From: Leptospiraceae bacterium
GTDB lineage: Bacteria > Spirochaetota > Leptospiria > Leptospirales > Leptospiraceae
Reading direction: 5' to 3'
NCBI GenBank assembly: GCA_024233875.1
Contig: JACKPB010000001.1
Span: 548,501 to 612,500, forward strand
Length of the DNA stretch: 64,000 bases
Made by a program: the position numbers and the translations under genes. The notes beneath the pieces were generated by a model. That model did no database searches. It was not told where the DNA came from and saw only the letters and a program-made list of their open reading frames with translations. Positions 27,702 to 37,489 of the stretch are shown piece after piece; within the stretch, counting starts at the first letter, position 1; every line of letters starts with the position of its first letter.

Positions 27702-28369
27702 AAATTATGAATGACAATCACAGGTGGTGCTTTCGGTAAAGAGTCTAAGATTCTCCCGAGGTCCTTCCATTTCCCCCTGAATATATATTCATCTTCAGCG
27801 GTCAAATTGAGTCCCAAAAATACATTTTTATTTCCCGAAACTAATCCTGAAATCTCCTGAATCGTTTTTTTGTAACGGTAAGGGGTTTCATAAAAGACGA
27901 TGTTTTGTTTTAAAGAAAGATAAGGAGTGAGGTATTTCTTTTTCTCAAGTGCATCCTTAGGGAGAAATCCTAAAAAAACAAAAGGTGAGACAGGAAAGCC
28001 ACTCAAAGTGAGTGCTGTCAGGAAGGCTGCGGGTCCGGGGACTGAAGAAATTTTGATTTCATTTTGAATGCAGTACTGAACCAATCTCAATCCGGGATCT
28101 TCCAGTAGAGGTGTTCCGGAATCTGAGAAGAGGCAGGTACTTTCAGATTGTTTTAATTTTTCGAAGAGTTCATAAATTTCTTCCTCCGAACTGTGTTCAT
28201 TCAGAAGTTCAAAATCTTTTTGAATTCCATTTCTCTTGAGAAACTTGGCGGTTTCTTTGTACTCTTCTCCAATGATAAGATCTGCAGTTTTTAGAACTTC
28301 CATTGCCCTTAGGTTCAAATCCAGAGGATTTCCTATCGGAACAGAAACCAAATGAAGAGTCGGATTCAT
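27698..28369 (-). CDS. 16S rRNA (cytidine-2'-O)-methyltransferase RsmI-like
   Basis: Tetrapyrrole-methylase-fold SAM enzyme. The family opening VSVPIGNPLDLNLRAMEVLKTAD is at residues 8-30, with SDSGTPLLEDPG (~residues 83-94) and the FYETPYR block (~159-165). RsmI methylates the 2'-O of C1402 of 16S rRNA. At 223 residues it is some 50-60 shorter than typical RsmI and lacks the usual C-terminal helical domain. Its first codons overlap the stop of the HAD gene upstream (ATGA). Confidence 0.85.
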   Translation of the reverse strand: MNPTLHLVSVPIGNPLDLNLRAMEVLKTADLIIGEEYKETAKFLKRNGIQKDFELLNEHSSEEEIYELFEKLKQSESTCLFSDSGTPLLEDPGLRLVQYCIQNEIKISSVPGPAAFLTALTLSGFPVSPFVFLGFLPKDALEKKKYLTPYLSLKQNIVFYETPYRYKKTIQEISGLVSGNKNVFLGLNLTAEDEYIFRGKWKDLGRILDSLPKAPPVIVIHNF

Positions 28370-29109
28370 AAAAACCTTTTCTGTATCCTGATTCCCGAAC
28401 TTTTACAGGATTCTGTGAATGCAGGATCATTTCGCTCTATGAGAATTCCGAGTTTTTGGGCTGACTTCAGTAGGGGTAAGTCATTTATCGAATCTCCGAA
28501 GGAGAGATCCGCGTTTTTGTTTTTGTGAAGAGCTAGCTTACTCACCTTGCCTGATCCATATGTGAATGGCTCCAGAATGGTTTCCGTCAGGATCCCATTT
28601 TGAATGTCTAAGTCCATCCCGAGTACTTTGTCTTCGGGAACATGAACATGATTGGCAATAGCCCGGATTCCAACTGTAGGTGAGGCAGTGACAATGACTG
28701 CTTCCCAATGGTTTGCTCTTAAAAAATCAACCAGGTCGAGAATCTCCGGGAAAACTGAAATTTTTTGAGAGCTCAGGCATTTTTGCCAGGTCTTTTGGGA
28801 AAAATCCCTGAGTTGGTCAGGAGGGTGACCGGAAAAAAGAAAAGAACTCCATCGATACGCCGCCTCCATTCCTTCTTCCGAGTAAATAGAATTGTATTGA
28901 GACCAAATGAAACTGCTCAACTCAGAACTTCGATTTTTGTAAAGCTCCATGGCTTTTTGAGGATTTTTAAAAAAACTGGAAAATTTCTCCGGATCTAGAG
29001 GAAGTTCCGGAATCAGGGCCACCATGAGTTCTTCCCCAAAATCATTTTGGATCATGGTATTGTCAAAATCAAAAGCTGCCAGTCCGGGTGATTCCCGGAT
29101 GGTAAACAA
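28366..29109 (-). CDS. HAD-superfamily phosphatase (SerB-like)
   Basis: A 247-residue HAD hydrolase. Motif I is FDFDNTM (nucleophile D14, acid D16), motif II is VIVTASPT, motif III the lysine of GKVSKLALHK, and motif IV SFGDSINDLPLL. A helical cap between motifs I and II fits the phosphoserine-phosphatase-like subclass. The substrate is not certain. It is translationally coupled to rsmI (ATGA overlap) and follows the M23 peptidase gene on the same strand. Confidence 0.85.
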   Translation of the reverse strand: MFTIRESPGLAAFDFDNTMIQNDFGEELMVALIPELPLDPEKFSSFFKNPQKAMELYKNRSSELSSFIWSQYNSIYSEEGMEAAYRWSSFLFSGHPPDQLRDFSQKTWQKCLSSQKISVFPEILDLVDFLRANHWEAVIVTASPTVGIRAIANHVHVPEDKVLGMDLDIQNGILTETILEPFTYGSGKVSKLALHKNKNADLSFGDSINDLPLLKSAQKLGILIERNDPAFTESCKSSGIRIQKRFL

Positions 29110-29156
29110 AAGATCCCTATGGATTTCGGGATCCCAGTTGCGTAGTGGAAAATCGT

Positions 29157-29939
29157 TTATAGATTTTCCTCGTTTGCCAGGATAGAGGAGCTATCCGATG
29201 CTGTGTGGGTGGTTGGCATGTAGAGGTAGTGTTCGGGATTTAGGACTATGTTTTGATATCGAACTTCAAAATGAAGATGGGGGCCTGTGGAATGACCGGT
29301 TGAACCTGAAAGTGCGATGATTTGACCTTTTTTGACTTTGTCCCCTTTCTTTACCAAAAGATAGGAGTTGTGAGCATATAAGGTAAGAATTTGATTGAGG
29401 TCATGTTGGATGAAGATTACATATCCATAGTTTCCATTGTACTGGGACATGGTTACCTCTCCATCTGCGGCGGCTATGATCGGTGATCTGTGAGGGCAGG
29501 CTATATCTATCCCTGTGTGCATAGTTTTGTTTCTTTTGCCTAACTTTGAAGAGATCTTTGCATTGACAGTGCCTACCGGCCAGAGAAAGTCCCGGTAATC
29601 AGAAGTCACTTCATCCCGACCTTTTCCTTCAGCGATTAAGGACTGGAGATAGGAATCTCCATAGGGGATAAAAAAAGGATTTCTGAGGGAAATAATAGAG
29701 TCTTTGGAGAAACCATTGATTTGACGAACTTCTTCTTCAGTAGTGTCATACATCTTCAGGAGGGTTTTTAGAGAATAAGGTGTTTCCAGAAGGATCACCC
29801 ATCTTCCCTGTTTTTCATTGTATGTGTGGATATAGTCGTTGTCTACCCTAATGGTCTTCTTAGTTGAGCTGTCTATAGTGGTTGTTTTCAACCAAAAAGC
29901 CAAACAAATCATTACTGAAAGAAAAATATTTTTACGCAT
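29157..29939 (-). CDS. Exported M23 peptidase with LysM-like region
   Basis: A 260-residue murein endopeptidase of the LytM/M23 type. A signal-type N-terminus (~residues 1-20) is followed by a LysM-like segment (SLKTLLKMYDTTEEEVRQIN) and the M23 domain. The zinc ligands are seen in HTGIDIACP (H, D) and in GPHLHFEVR (H-x-H). It cuts peptidoglycan cross-links or activates amidases in the periplasm, for cell-wall growth. Same strand as the HAD and rsmI genes. Confidence 0.9.
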   Translation of the reverse strand: MRKNIFLSVMICLAFWLKTTTIDSSTKKTIRVDNDYIHTYNEKQGRWVILLETPYSLKTLLKMYDTTEEEVRQINGFSKDSIISLRNPFFIPYGDSYLQSLIAEGKGRDEVTSDYRDFLWPVGTVNAKISSKLGKRNKTMHTGIDIACPHRSPIIAAADGEVTMSQYNGNYGYVIFIQHDLNQILTLYAHNSYLLVKKGDKVKKGQIIALSGSTGHSTGPHLHFEVRYQNIVLNPEHYLYMPTTHTASDSSSILANEENL

Positions 29940-30086
29940 TCTGCACCTGTATTCCTATAAAATCATTGAAAAATCAGATTTTTATCAACCTTTTTAGTGA
30001 GAGATTTATTGTCAAGGTTTTCGGGAAAGTCAGAAAATTGAAAACTTTAATGGAAAATTAAAAAAAATATCGAAACGGGTGAAAAA

Positions 30087-30731
30087 TTATTCATCCGATG
30101 CTTTTGATTCATTCTGAGACGGGGAGAACTCAATGGTTCGCACTACATCCTGATGACAGTCTTCCCGAAAGTCAGTTTCTATTGGGGGAAGACCGGAGTA
30201 CCATTTGCCGGTATTGTATTGGAGATCTAGCCAATAAGTGTACAGGTAAGCTACACCATTTTTATTTTTCAGTTGGATTCTCTGAAAGTCCGTCTTGTCC
30301 AATCCTTTGAGAATGAAGTATTCTTTTGAAGTCGAAGTGATTTCTACCCTGGAGGGGTTGAATTGGTAAGACATGCCTTCTTTGGTTTTTTTTTGACCGT
30401 CCCTTTTCCAATTCAAAATTCGTATCCTGGTGAGTTCATTCAGAGAGAGAACCTTTTCATAGCGGATTCCATCTTTTTCATGATGAAGACTGATTTCATC
30501 CAGTGCCGTTTCAATCTGTCCGCTAGCATGGCGTCCATCACAGAGTAAGATTTTGATAGGAATGGATCTGATTTTTTTATCTTTTGAGGAAGATTTTTTA
30601 TTGGATTTGGACTTTTCAACTTTTTCTGATCCGGGAACGGATGGCTCCCGGGGGGATGCCGGCTCATCGATGGCAGGGACCCGGGAAGGGTTCAAAACAA
30701 AAAAAATCAGAAAAAATAAGGCTAACTTCAA
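30087..30731 (-). CDS. Exported protein of unknown function
   Basis: A 214-residue protein with a signal peptide (~residues 1-20), a low-complexity Lys/Ser/Pro-rich linker (~residues 22-55) and a C-terminal beta-rich domain starting IPIKILLCDGRHASGQIETAL. The opening of that domain resembles SH3/Sm-like small barrels, but I do not recognise a family. It is followed by a run of A/T and faces no close partner; the next gene upstream on the strand encodes a four-helix membrane protein 13 bases away. Confidence 0.65.
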   Translation of the reverse strand: MKLALFFLIFFVLNPSRVPAIDEPASPREPSVPGSEKVEKSKSNKKSSSKDKKIRSIPIKILLCDGRHASGQIETALDEISLHHEKDGIRYEKVLSLNELTRIRILNWKRDGQKKTKEGMSYQFNPSRVEITSTSKEYFILKGLDKTDFQRIQLKNKNGVAYLYTYWLDLQYNTGKWYSGLPPIETDFREDCHQDVVRTIEFSPSQNESKASDE

Positions 30732-30743
30732 ATCTCCCTCCTA

Positions 30744-31187
30744 TCAAAAACCTCTGAACATTGGACGGGAAAATGGATAGGCCAGACCTAAAAGAAGGAG
30801 GATAATTCCGTAAAATATTAGAAATTGAAGAATGAGTTTTACGTTTTCATGGTTCTTTTTGGCTTTGCTATTGATGATATGAAAAAAGATGAGAACTGTG
30901 ATCATCATCACTGAATGTTCAAAAGTAAAGAATCGCAATTCTCTATCTTTCATAGCAGACCTCATGTCTGAAAAAGTGGTTCTGACTGTGGGGCTGAATG
31001 AATAGACAAAGATTGCGATTAGAAATTGAATGTCCGTTAGGATAGTCAGGATTTTGTGAGTTTTTTGAAACCTATCAGAAATTCTTTTTCCGGCATAGGA
31101 TTGGATGAGGAAAAAAAATGAAACCAAAAATAAAATCAGAATGGGGTATCTGAAATAGCTGTGAATGAAAAGTAAATTGTCAAACAT
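30744..31187 (-). CDS. Small four-helix membrane protein, cytochrome-b-like
   Basis: A 147-residue integral membrane protein with four transmembrane helices (~residues 8-25, 45-62, 88-105, 118-138). Histidines at the start of helix 1 (FIHSYFRYPIL) and in helix 3 (FEHSVMMITVLIFFH) recall small membrane proteins annotated as cytochrome-b-like in Bacteroidetes; haem binding is inference. The start at 31185-31187 is chosen because AAAGGA lies 7 bases upstream; a frame 28 codons longer has no support. Confidence 0.7.
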   Translation of the reverse strand: MFDNLLFIHSYFRYPILILFLVSFFFLIQSYAGKRISDRFQKTHKILTILTDIQFLIAIFVYSFSPTVRTTFSDMRSAMKDRELRFFTFEHSVMMITVLIFFHIINSKAKKNHENVKLILQFLIFYGIILLLLGLAYPFSRPMFRGF

Positions 31188-31314
31188 GTTGTGTCCTTTG
31201 AATTTTAATATTTTTTTGGGAAAGCCCGGACGGCAAGAGAAAACTTTATCATTTGAATTCTTTGTTGCCAAAATCAGAATTCTGAGAACCCAATGGTTAA
31301 ACCGGTAAAAATCA

Positions 31315-33416
31315 ATGAATCAGGATCCTATTACAGAAAAGCATAAGCCCTTATTGTTTGTTGACTTCTTTTTTCGTAAGCTTGCATTTCTGACTTCGTA
31401 TGTATTTTCAGTTTCCATATTTTCAACGGCAGTGGCGGGTTTTTTCGCATCTCTTTTTGCACTCTACTATCTGGATGCAGTTAACGTCGTAGTCTCCGAA
31501 ACTTTCATGGACATTTTAAAAGTTTCGATTGTGGTGTATTGGGTTCTTATCATGCTTCAGATGGGGATTTTGCATAGACTGGGATTTTCCGGTGTCGGCA
31601 AACACATCCGGACTATGAATCGTATGATCCGGACATATCCCAATATCCACATTTCTCCGAATGAAACGGATTCTGATTACAAATCCCTATCCAGATCTCT
31701 AATGTTCTTTCCCCTTTTCAATGCTATCAATCTCTTTACCTGGATTCTTGTTTTAGTTTTGTTTCTTATCGGAGTTTCGATCTTCACCGAGGGTTTCAAT
31801 CTCTCTATCATTCTCTCTCTCGTAACGATGGCTATCATCGTATTTTTTATAGCAATCTGTTTTAGTTATATTCTCAGTGAAGCACTCACGGGAGAGATGA
31901 GGGAAGAGTGCAAGAGGATAATGAAAGAAAAAAACATTCCTTATGTAGATCGTTCCACCGCCACCGTTCGGATCAAACTCATATTCTTTTTGGTTTTGTT
32001 CATTGTTAATCTCTTCCTTTCCAATTCACTCACTTACTACAATAGGGATGAGATTTTTAATGTAATACATTTTTCATTGATTGCGATTGTGATTTCCATG
32101 TTTCTCGCTCATATCATTTTTACACTTATTTACAATGCTCTGAGGCAGATGGAAATGGCTGCTTATGATCTGATGAGAGGAGGTACCGGTATTGTATTTC
32201 CCAGATCCTTAGATAAAGAATTTATCAATGTCGCCCGGGGATCAATCAGGCATCTAAGCGGATTTTAGACTATCAGTCTTCTCTGGAGGAAAAGGTCGAA
32301 CTCAGAACCGGTGAATTGAATGATGCATTAAAAAGTTTGAAGCAAAAGGAAGTAGAGCTTCAAATGGAATTGGACTTTGCAGCCGAGATTCAGAGCGGTA
32401 TCATTCCTTCTTCACTACCGAATTGGAATGGTCTGCGATTTGCATCCTTCTATCAACCTATGGGTAAGGTTTCGGGAGACTATCTGGATGTATTTGAATT
32501 CAACGACCATATATTTTGTTTGATGGCGGATGTTTCCGGACACGGAGTTCCGGCGGCTCTCATCACTATGTCTGCCAAACAAGCGTTTTCCACAATTATC
32601 GATGAAGATCTTAAACCTGCAGAAATCTTCAGGCAGGTGAATGCAACCCTTGTCGAGAGAATTCAAACGAGTGACTATCTGACCTGCTTTCTTTTAAAAA
32701 TAGACAAGAAAAACAATTTTCTTTACGGAAGTGCCGGTCATCCCAAAGCAATTCATCTGGATGCGGGGAGGGAGAGGTATCCCTCCTGGACACGGAGGGT
32801 ATGTTTATTGGTTCTCTGATCGAGGCAAATGAATACTATGAAAATGGTCAGAGCAAACTAAGAAGTGGGGATCGGATCTTTCTGTATACGGATGGACTGA
32901 TAGAACACAAAAATTCCAGAGGGGAGGAGTTCGGATTGCACCGTCTCATTGACCTGGTGAAAATCTATAAAAATCTTTCGCTCAACGAAGCTGTGGATAC
33001 AATTGTATCACATTTAAAGAATTCATGGGTACCGCACCGATTCGGGATGATATCAGTATCCTTGCGATTGAACTGGAGCCCGTTTGGTCAAAATTCATAG
33101 AATTCTACAGTCGTGGATTCGCTCCCTCAAGACTAGGGAGTTGGAATCTGCGGTGAATTATTTGAAAGAGGCATATCATTTGATACCTGATTATGCTGAC
33201 CTGAGATTCCAACTCGCCCGATTGCATTTCTATTTGAAAGATTTTCATACATCAGAAGAATTGATACGGATTCATCTGAAAAATCATAGAGAGGATATAG
33301 AAGCAATCCAATTGGCTATCAATATCTATTCCAAACTTTCCAGAAAGGATGAAATCGAACACTATATGAATTTACTTAAGGGATTGTCACCTGAACATGC
33401 AAAAAATTTCGGCTGA
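31315..33416 (+). pseudogene. SpoIIE-type phosphatase with TPR tail, frame broken four times
   Basis: One gene read in four consecutive frames. Segment 1 (31315-~32240): six or so transmembrane helices and a HAMP-like end. Segment 2 (~32240-32775): coiled coil and PP2C/SpoIIE core with GDYLDVFE and MADVSGHGVPAAL. Segment 3 (~32775-33015): GDRIFLYTDGLIEHKN. Segment 4 (~33015-33080): RDDISILAIEL. Segment 5 (to 33416): a TPR-like tail. Each break is mended by adding one base to a homopolymer: G4 near 32237-32240, G4 near 32766-32769, A3 near 33016-33018 and A4 near 33091-33094. Mended, it gives a ~701-residue membrane phosphatase of the RsbU class, which dephosphorylates anti-sigma antagonists. 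Either a young pseudogene or homopolymer under-calls in the sequence. queC begins inside its last codons. Confidence 0.8.
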
Positions 33417-34071
33417 GAAAAAAGCTCTCATCATCCTCTCCGGAGGTCTTGACTCCACAGTTTGTCTGTACTTTGCCAGAGAAAAGTATACGGAGATTGA
33501 AACGATTTCCTTTGATTATTCACAAAAACACAAAATTGAACTCCAAAAAGCCAGAAGAATCGCGGGACAACTGGGAGTTCGTAATACTAAGATTAAGATA
33601 GATACAGGAATTTTCCAAAACAGCTCTTTGGTGGACAAATCTATCCCTGTTCCCAAAAAAGGAAAAGTTTCTTCAGGGATTCCCAATACGTATGTACCCG
33701 GGAGGAATTTGCTTTTTTTATCCTATGCTGTTTCTTTCGCTGAAAGTCGCGGGATAGGCAATATTTTCATCGGAGTAAATGCTCTCGACTACTCGGGGTA
33801 TCCTGATTGCAGACCGGAATTTATTTCAGCTTTTGAAAAGACTGTCGCTCTCGGAACGAAAGAGGGGGTAGGGGGAAAGGGGATTCAAATTCATACCCCC
33901 CTTCTTCATCTAAATAAAAAAGAAATTGTAGAGCTGGGTAAAAAATTAAAAGTACCCTTCGGAAAGACACATTCCTGTTACGATCCTATCGATGGGAAGC
34001 CCTGTGGAAAATGTGAGAGCTGTGTACTACGTAAGAAAGGGTTTGCAGAAGCCGGAATTTTGGATGAATAA
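33397..34071 (+). CDS. queC: 7-cyano-7-deazaguanine synthase
   Basis: Queuosine pathway enzyme that turns 7-carboxy-7-deazaguanine into preQ0 with ATP and ammonia. A 224-residue protein with the PP-loop SGGLDST (~residues 15-21), the family block FIGVNALDYSGYPDCRPEFI, and a zinc-binding cysteine set in CYDPIDGKPCGKCESC near the C-terminus. The start overlaps the end of the phosphatase gene by 20 bases, and its stop overlaps the lipoprotein gene start by 8. Other queuosine genes are not in the window. Confidence 0.95.
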   Translation: MQKISAEKKALIILSGGLDSTVCLYFAREKYTEIETISFDYSQKHKIELQKARRIAGQLGVRNTKIKIDTGIFQNSSLVDKSIPVPKKGKVSSGIPNTYVPGRNLLFLSYAVSFAESRGIGNIFIGVNALDYSGYPDCRPEFISAFEKTVALGTKEGVGGKGIQIHTPLLHLNKKEIVELGKKLKVPFGKTHSCYDPIDGKPCGKCESCVLRKKGFAEAGILDE

Positions 34072-34900
34072 GAAGTTTCTGGTTCAGGTACTTAAATTAT
34101 TTCTTTCTCTTGCTCTTGCTATATCGATTGGCTGTTCTACCTATTCTCAAAATCGAAAAAGAGACTTTCAGGATATATTTACTCTGGGAGTAGAAGAAAA
34201 GTCTTACGGAATCGGACTCCGTTTGAGTTATCTACCTCTGGGTTTTTTCTTCCAGGGATCGAGAAATGATATCACAAATGAGATTGAAGGTCAGGGCTTC
34301 GGATTGCGGGGAGGTTCTTTCTCTCAGTACCACTCAGATCAATTGATCTTTGGATTTCTGGGGGGGGAGAGTTTCTATTCCGGAGAAGTGAGTAGGGATG
34401 AAAAAGGAAAGATAGTTAAGGAAAAGAAAATCCCTATTGTCAAAGAAGAGCGGGATAATCTAAAAAGTTACCGTGTTCGATATTTTGATTTTTTCAATGA
34501 CCCACCGATTGAAAGGCAGAAGCGTTCCCGAAACAAGGTAAAGAAGATCATAATCGAAGATTTGACACGTGATGTGGAGGATCCGGAATTGATGGCCTAT
34601 ATGCCGAGAGATCCTCCTAAGAAAAATGGTTATCCCGATTCTTATCCCTATCAAGTAGAGATTCAATTCGGTTTGTTTTATGCGGTTCGTCTCGGATTTA
34701 ATTTTGCTGAATTAGTGGATTTCTTTTTGGGTATAGGAAAGATTGATATTCTCGACGATGATACAGTTTTTTCTGAAAGTTCTTCAGAAGAAACTGAATC
34801 GGATATCAGGGAGGAGAAAGAATTGCAGGAAGAACCGGAAGTAGAAAGAGAGATAGAAGGGCAACAAACTAATTCAGAATCCGGGGAGATTCAACCGTGA
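34064..34900 (+). CDS. Lipoprotein co-encoded with an ABC exporter
   Basis: A 278-residue protein with a lipobox-type N-terminus (LALAISIGCS, cysteine at ~residue 24). The middle is beta-rich (GIGLRLSYLPLGFFFQG, QVEIQFGLFYAVRLGFNFAEL), and the last ~45 residues are Glu/Ser-rich and disordered. The start at 34064 (ATG, 8 bases inside queC) gives the lipoprotein signal; the longer frame reads through queC. It overlaps the ATPase gene by 4 bases, so it is probably a partner of the transporter, perhaps at the outer membrane. Family not recognised. Confidence 0.75.
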   Translation: MNKKFLVQVLKLFLSLALAISIGCSTYSQNRKRDFQDIFTLGVEEKSYGIGLRLSYLPLGFFFQGSRNDITNEIEGQGFGLRGGSFSQYHSDQLIFGFLGGESFYSGEVSRDEKGKIVKEKKIPIVKEERDNLKSYRVRYFDFFNDPPIERQKRSRNKVKKIIIEDLTRDVEDPELMAYMPRDPPKKNGYPDSYPYQVEIQFGLFYAVRLGFNFAELVDFFLGIGKIDILDDDTVFSESSSEETESDIREEKELQEEPEVEREIEGQQTNSESGEIQP

Positions 34901-35883
34901 TACAAGTTAAAAATCTTCAAAAACTTTTCAAAATCAAAAAGCGAAAACCCGGATTTTTAGGATCCATTCAATCACTGGTATATGCCGAAACAGATTGGAT
35001 TCGGGCTGTGGACAATATTTCTTTCGAAATCGGACAGGGTGAACTGGTGGGATACATCGGCCAGAATGGTGCCGGTAAGTCCACTACGATCAAAATGCTT
35101 ACGGGGATTTTGAAACCTACCTCGGGTGAGATTCTGGTGAATGGGGTAGATCCTTCACGGGATAGAAAAAAAAATGCATTCCAAATTGGTGTCGTTTTCG
35201 GTCAGAGATCTCAGCTCTGGATGGATCTTCCTGTAGAGGAATCATTCGATTTACTTCGATCCATCTATAAAATTGATTCAGCTGTTTACAAACAAAAGAT
35301 TGAACTCTTTTCCGATTTACTCGGGCTCAAAGATTTTTTTCAACAACAGGCCCGGAAACTTTCTCTGGGACAGAGGATGAAAGCGGATTTGGCCGCAAGC
35401 CTTCTTCATTCCCCAAAAGTGCTTTTTTTAGATGAACCTACTATCGGTTTGGATCTCCTGGTAAAGGAAAGAGTGAGAACTTTTATCCGACAGATCAATG
35501 AAGAAGAAAAGGTAACCATCATCCTGACCACTCATGATGTTCAGGACATAGAGTATCTGGCCGGTAGAATCATAATCATCGACAGGGGAAAGATTGCCTA
35601 TGATGGTGGGATATCAAATTTCAATCGAATCCTGGGGAATGATTCTGCTGTAAGTGTTCACTTTCAAATTCCTGTAGATCTGAAAACAGTTCCCAAACCC
35701 TTTGAGATCAAAGAAAAAGTCTCAGCGAACAATTACATCATCCGTCTTCCTGATGGAGAGCCTTTGAGTCTACTCCTCGAATTCTTTCAGAGCAAGGCCT
35801 ATCCCCTTCAGGAGATCAATCGTGAGAAACCTGAGCTCGGAGATGCAATCAAGAAAATGTATGCCGGAAGGGAGGATGAGTGA
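34897..35883 (+). CDS. ABC-2 type exporter, ATP-binding protein
   Basis: A 328-residue ATPase. Walker A GQNGAGKST (~residues 54-62), Q-loop region VVFGQRSQLWMDLP, signature LSLGQRMKADL, Walker B VLFLDEPTIGLD and H-loop TTHD are all present. The substituted signature (LSLGQ for LSGGQ) and the VFGQRSQLWMDLPV phrase are typical of the subclass whose permeases belong to the DUF990/ABC2_membrane_6 family. About 100 C-terminal residues form an extra domain. Start ATG overlaps the lipoprotein gene stop; the permease genes follow at once. Confidence 0.93.
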   Translation: MIQVKNLQKLFKIKKRKPGFLGSIQSLVYAETDWIRAVDNISFEIGQGELVGYIGQNGAGKSTTIKMLTGILKPTSGEILVNGVDPSRDRKKNAFQIGVVFGQRSQLWMDLPVEESFDLLRSIYKIDSAVYKQKIELFSDLLGLKDFFQQQARKLSLGQRMKADLAASLLHSPKVLFLDEPTIGLDLLVKERVRTFIRQINEEEKVTIILTTHDVQDIEYLAGRIIIIDRGKIAYDGGISNFNRILGNDSAVSVHFQIPVDLKTVPKPFEIKEKVSANNYIIRLPDGEPLSLLLEFFQSKAYPLQEINREKPELGDAIKKMYAGREDE

Positions 35884-36674
35884 TGGGAACTTACCTTAAA
35901 TTTGTATCTAAATCCTTTCAGAGATCTATCGCTTACAAGTTGGAGTACTACACCGGATTGGCCAATGCTTTCCTGTACATTTTGATCTTTACTTCCGTGT
36001 GGAAAACGGTAGCCGATGAAAGTCCGGGTTCTCTCGGAACCTGGACCGGAGATCGATTGGTTGAGTATGCTATACTTTCCACTTTGATCAAAGTCTCTTT
36101 TGGTCGAAATGAATACATTCTAACCACTAAGATCAAATCGGGAGATATAGCTTATGATCTTCTCAAGCCCTTCCGATTGGTCGGGATGTATGTTGCAGAC
36201 AGTATTGGGGTGAGCCTATTTCAAACTCTCGCCCGGGCTCTTCCCCTGCTTCTCTTTTCACTAATCTTTTTTGGGATTGTTCCCAATATCTCAATCTTAA
36301 GTTTTTTAAAATTTTTACCCATCTATCTATTTGCCTTCGGAATCTTTATAGCTTTTGGTTTTTTGATTTCCTCTCTGGCATTTTTTTTGACGGAGGTCTT
36401 TAGTTTTATGGTGCTCTATAGTGCTCTTGTGACTCTACTGTCGGGTTCGGTGATACCTGTGAATCTTCTTCCAGAGTTTGCTCAGAATTTCATTTCCTGG
36501 ACTCCCTTTCCTTATTTGTACTACTTCCCCACAGCAGTTCTCATCGGGAATCCGATCCAGTTCAGTTACCCTGAGTTGATCGCGAGATACATAATCGAAT
36601 TTTCTTCGATCGCAATTCTCTCTTACTCTGTCTATCGGGTGGGTGTTCGAAAAATGGAATTTGCAGGAGGTTGA
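35883..36674 (+). CDS. ABC-2 type exporter permease 1
   Basis: A 263-residue membrane protein with six predicted transmembrane helices, of the ABC2_membrane_6 (DUF990) type. Family phrases include YAILSTLIKVSF and GDIAYDLLKPF (the cytoplasmic coupling helix region), and SGSVIPVNLLPEF. The start is ATG at 35883 or the GTG one codon upstream; both follow the GGAGG at 35873-35877. It overlaps the second permease gene by 4 bases, so both membrane halves are made together. The exported substrate is unknown. Confidence 0.88.
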   Translation: MGTYLKFVSKSFQRSIAYKLEYYTGLANAFLYILIFTSVWKTVADESPGSLGTWTGDRLVEYAILSTLIKVSFGRNEYILTTKIKSGDIAYDLLKPFRLVGMYVADSIGVSLFQTLARALPLLLFSLIFFGIVPNISILSFLKFLPIYLFAFGIFIAFGFLISSLAFFLTEVFSFMVLYSALVTLLSGSVIPVNLLPEFAQNFISWTPFPYLYYFPTAVLIGNPIQFSYPELIARYIIEFSSIAILSYSVYRVGVRKMEFAGG

Positions 36675-37489
36675 ATATGCCTGGATTTTGGGATAGAATG
36701 GTTGTTTACCTCCGTTTGGCAACAGCATCTGTGAAATCAAGAATGGAGTATCGTGCTAGTTTCGCGATTTTGATTTTCACCCTCATTTCATTTTATACAG
36801 CACAAATTTTGACCATAGGAATTGTTATCTATAGATTCAAAAAAATCGGAGGGTGGAACATCGGTGAAATGGCATTTCTTTACAGTTTGATGGTTCTCTC
36901 TCAGGGGCTTGTATCGAGTGTATTTTCAGGTCTGGTGGATTTCGGTTCTCAGGTTCGGGATGGGAGTTTTGATCGAACTATGATACGCCCCCTTTCACCC
37001 ATTGGTCAGGTCATAATGAACGGATTTGAGATCGCGGGAATAGCCCATATTTTTCTCGGAATCGCTTCTTTCATTTTTGCCAATTCTCTTCTCAACATAA
37101 ACTGGACCTTCTCAAATATCATTGCTTTCCTGTTTGTAGTTCTGGGTGGAAGTGGGATTCTTGCGGGGATTCGTATCGGGATAGCGGCAGTTGCCTTCTG
37201 GGCGGTGAACAATAGCTCTCTTGTTCATCTCTTTGTCTATTCTTCGAGGGAATTTCTCCTCTATCCCCTGAACATCTACTCCACAGGGGTGAGATTTCTT
37301 CTCACCTTCATCGTACCCCTGGGGTTTATCAATTTCTATCCGGCTCATTTCTTTTTGGGAAAAAGTCCGGAAAATGTGTTTCATCCCTATTTTATCTATG
37401 GGACCCTACCTGTGGGAATTTTTACCTATTTTGTATCTCTCTGGTTCTGGAAGCTGGGTCAAAATGCTTATGAGTCAGCAGGTGGATGA
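36671..37489 (+). CDS. ABC-2 type exporter permease 2
   Basis: A 272-residue membrane protein, the second half-permease, with six predicted helices. The coupling region DGSFDRTMIRPLSPIGQVIMNGFE matches that of the first permease in position (only described here), and the C-terminus (YFVSLWFWKLGQNAYESAGG) is typical of the ABC2_membrane_6 pair. With the ATPase and the lipoprotein it forms a four-gene operon that starts within queC. The heterodimeric permease arrangement is as expected for this subclass. Confidence 0.88.
   Translation: MNMPGFWDRMVVYLRLATASVKSRMEYRASFAILIFTLISFYTAQILTIGIVIYRFKKIGGWNIGEMAFLYSLMVLSQGLVSSVFSGLVDFGSQVRDGSFDRTMIRPLSPIGQVIMNGFEIAGIAHIFLGIASFIFANSLLNINWTFSNIIAFLFVVLGGSGILAGIRIGIAAVAFWAVNNSSLVHLFVYSSREFLLYPLNIYSTGVRFLLTFIVPLGFINFYPAHFFLGKSPENVFHPYFIYGTLPVGIFTYFVSLWFWKLGQNAYESAGG

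Noticed and set aside
31315..33416. Programmed frameshifting in the phosphatase gene
   Set aside because: Four shifts of the same sense, each at a short ordinary homopolymer with no slippery heptamer or downstream structure, fit errors or decay better.
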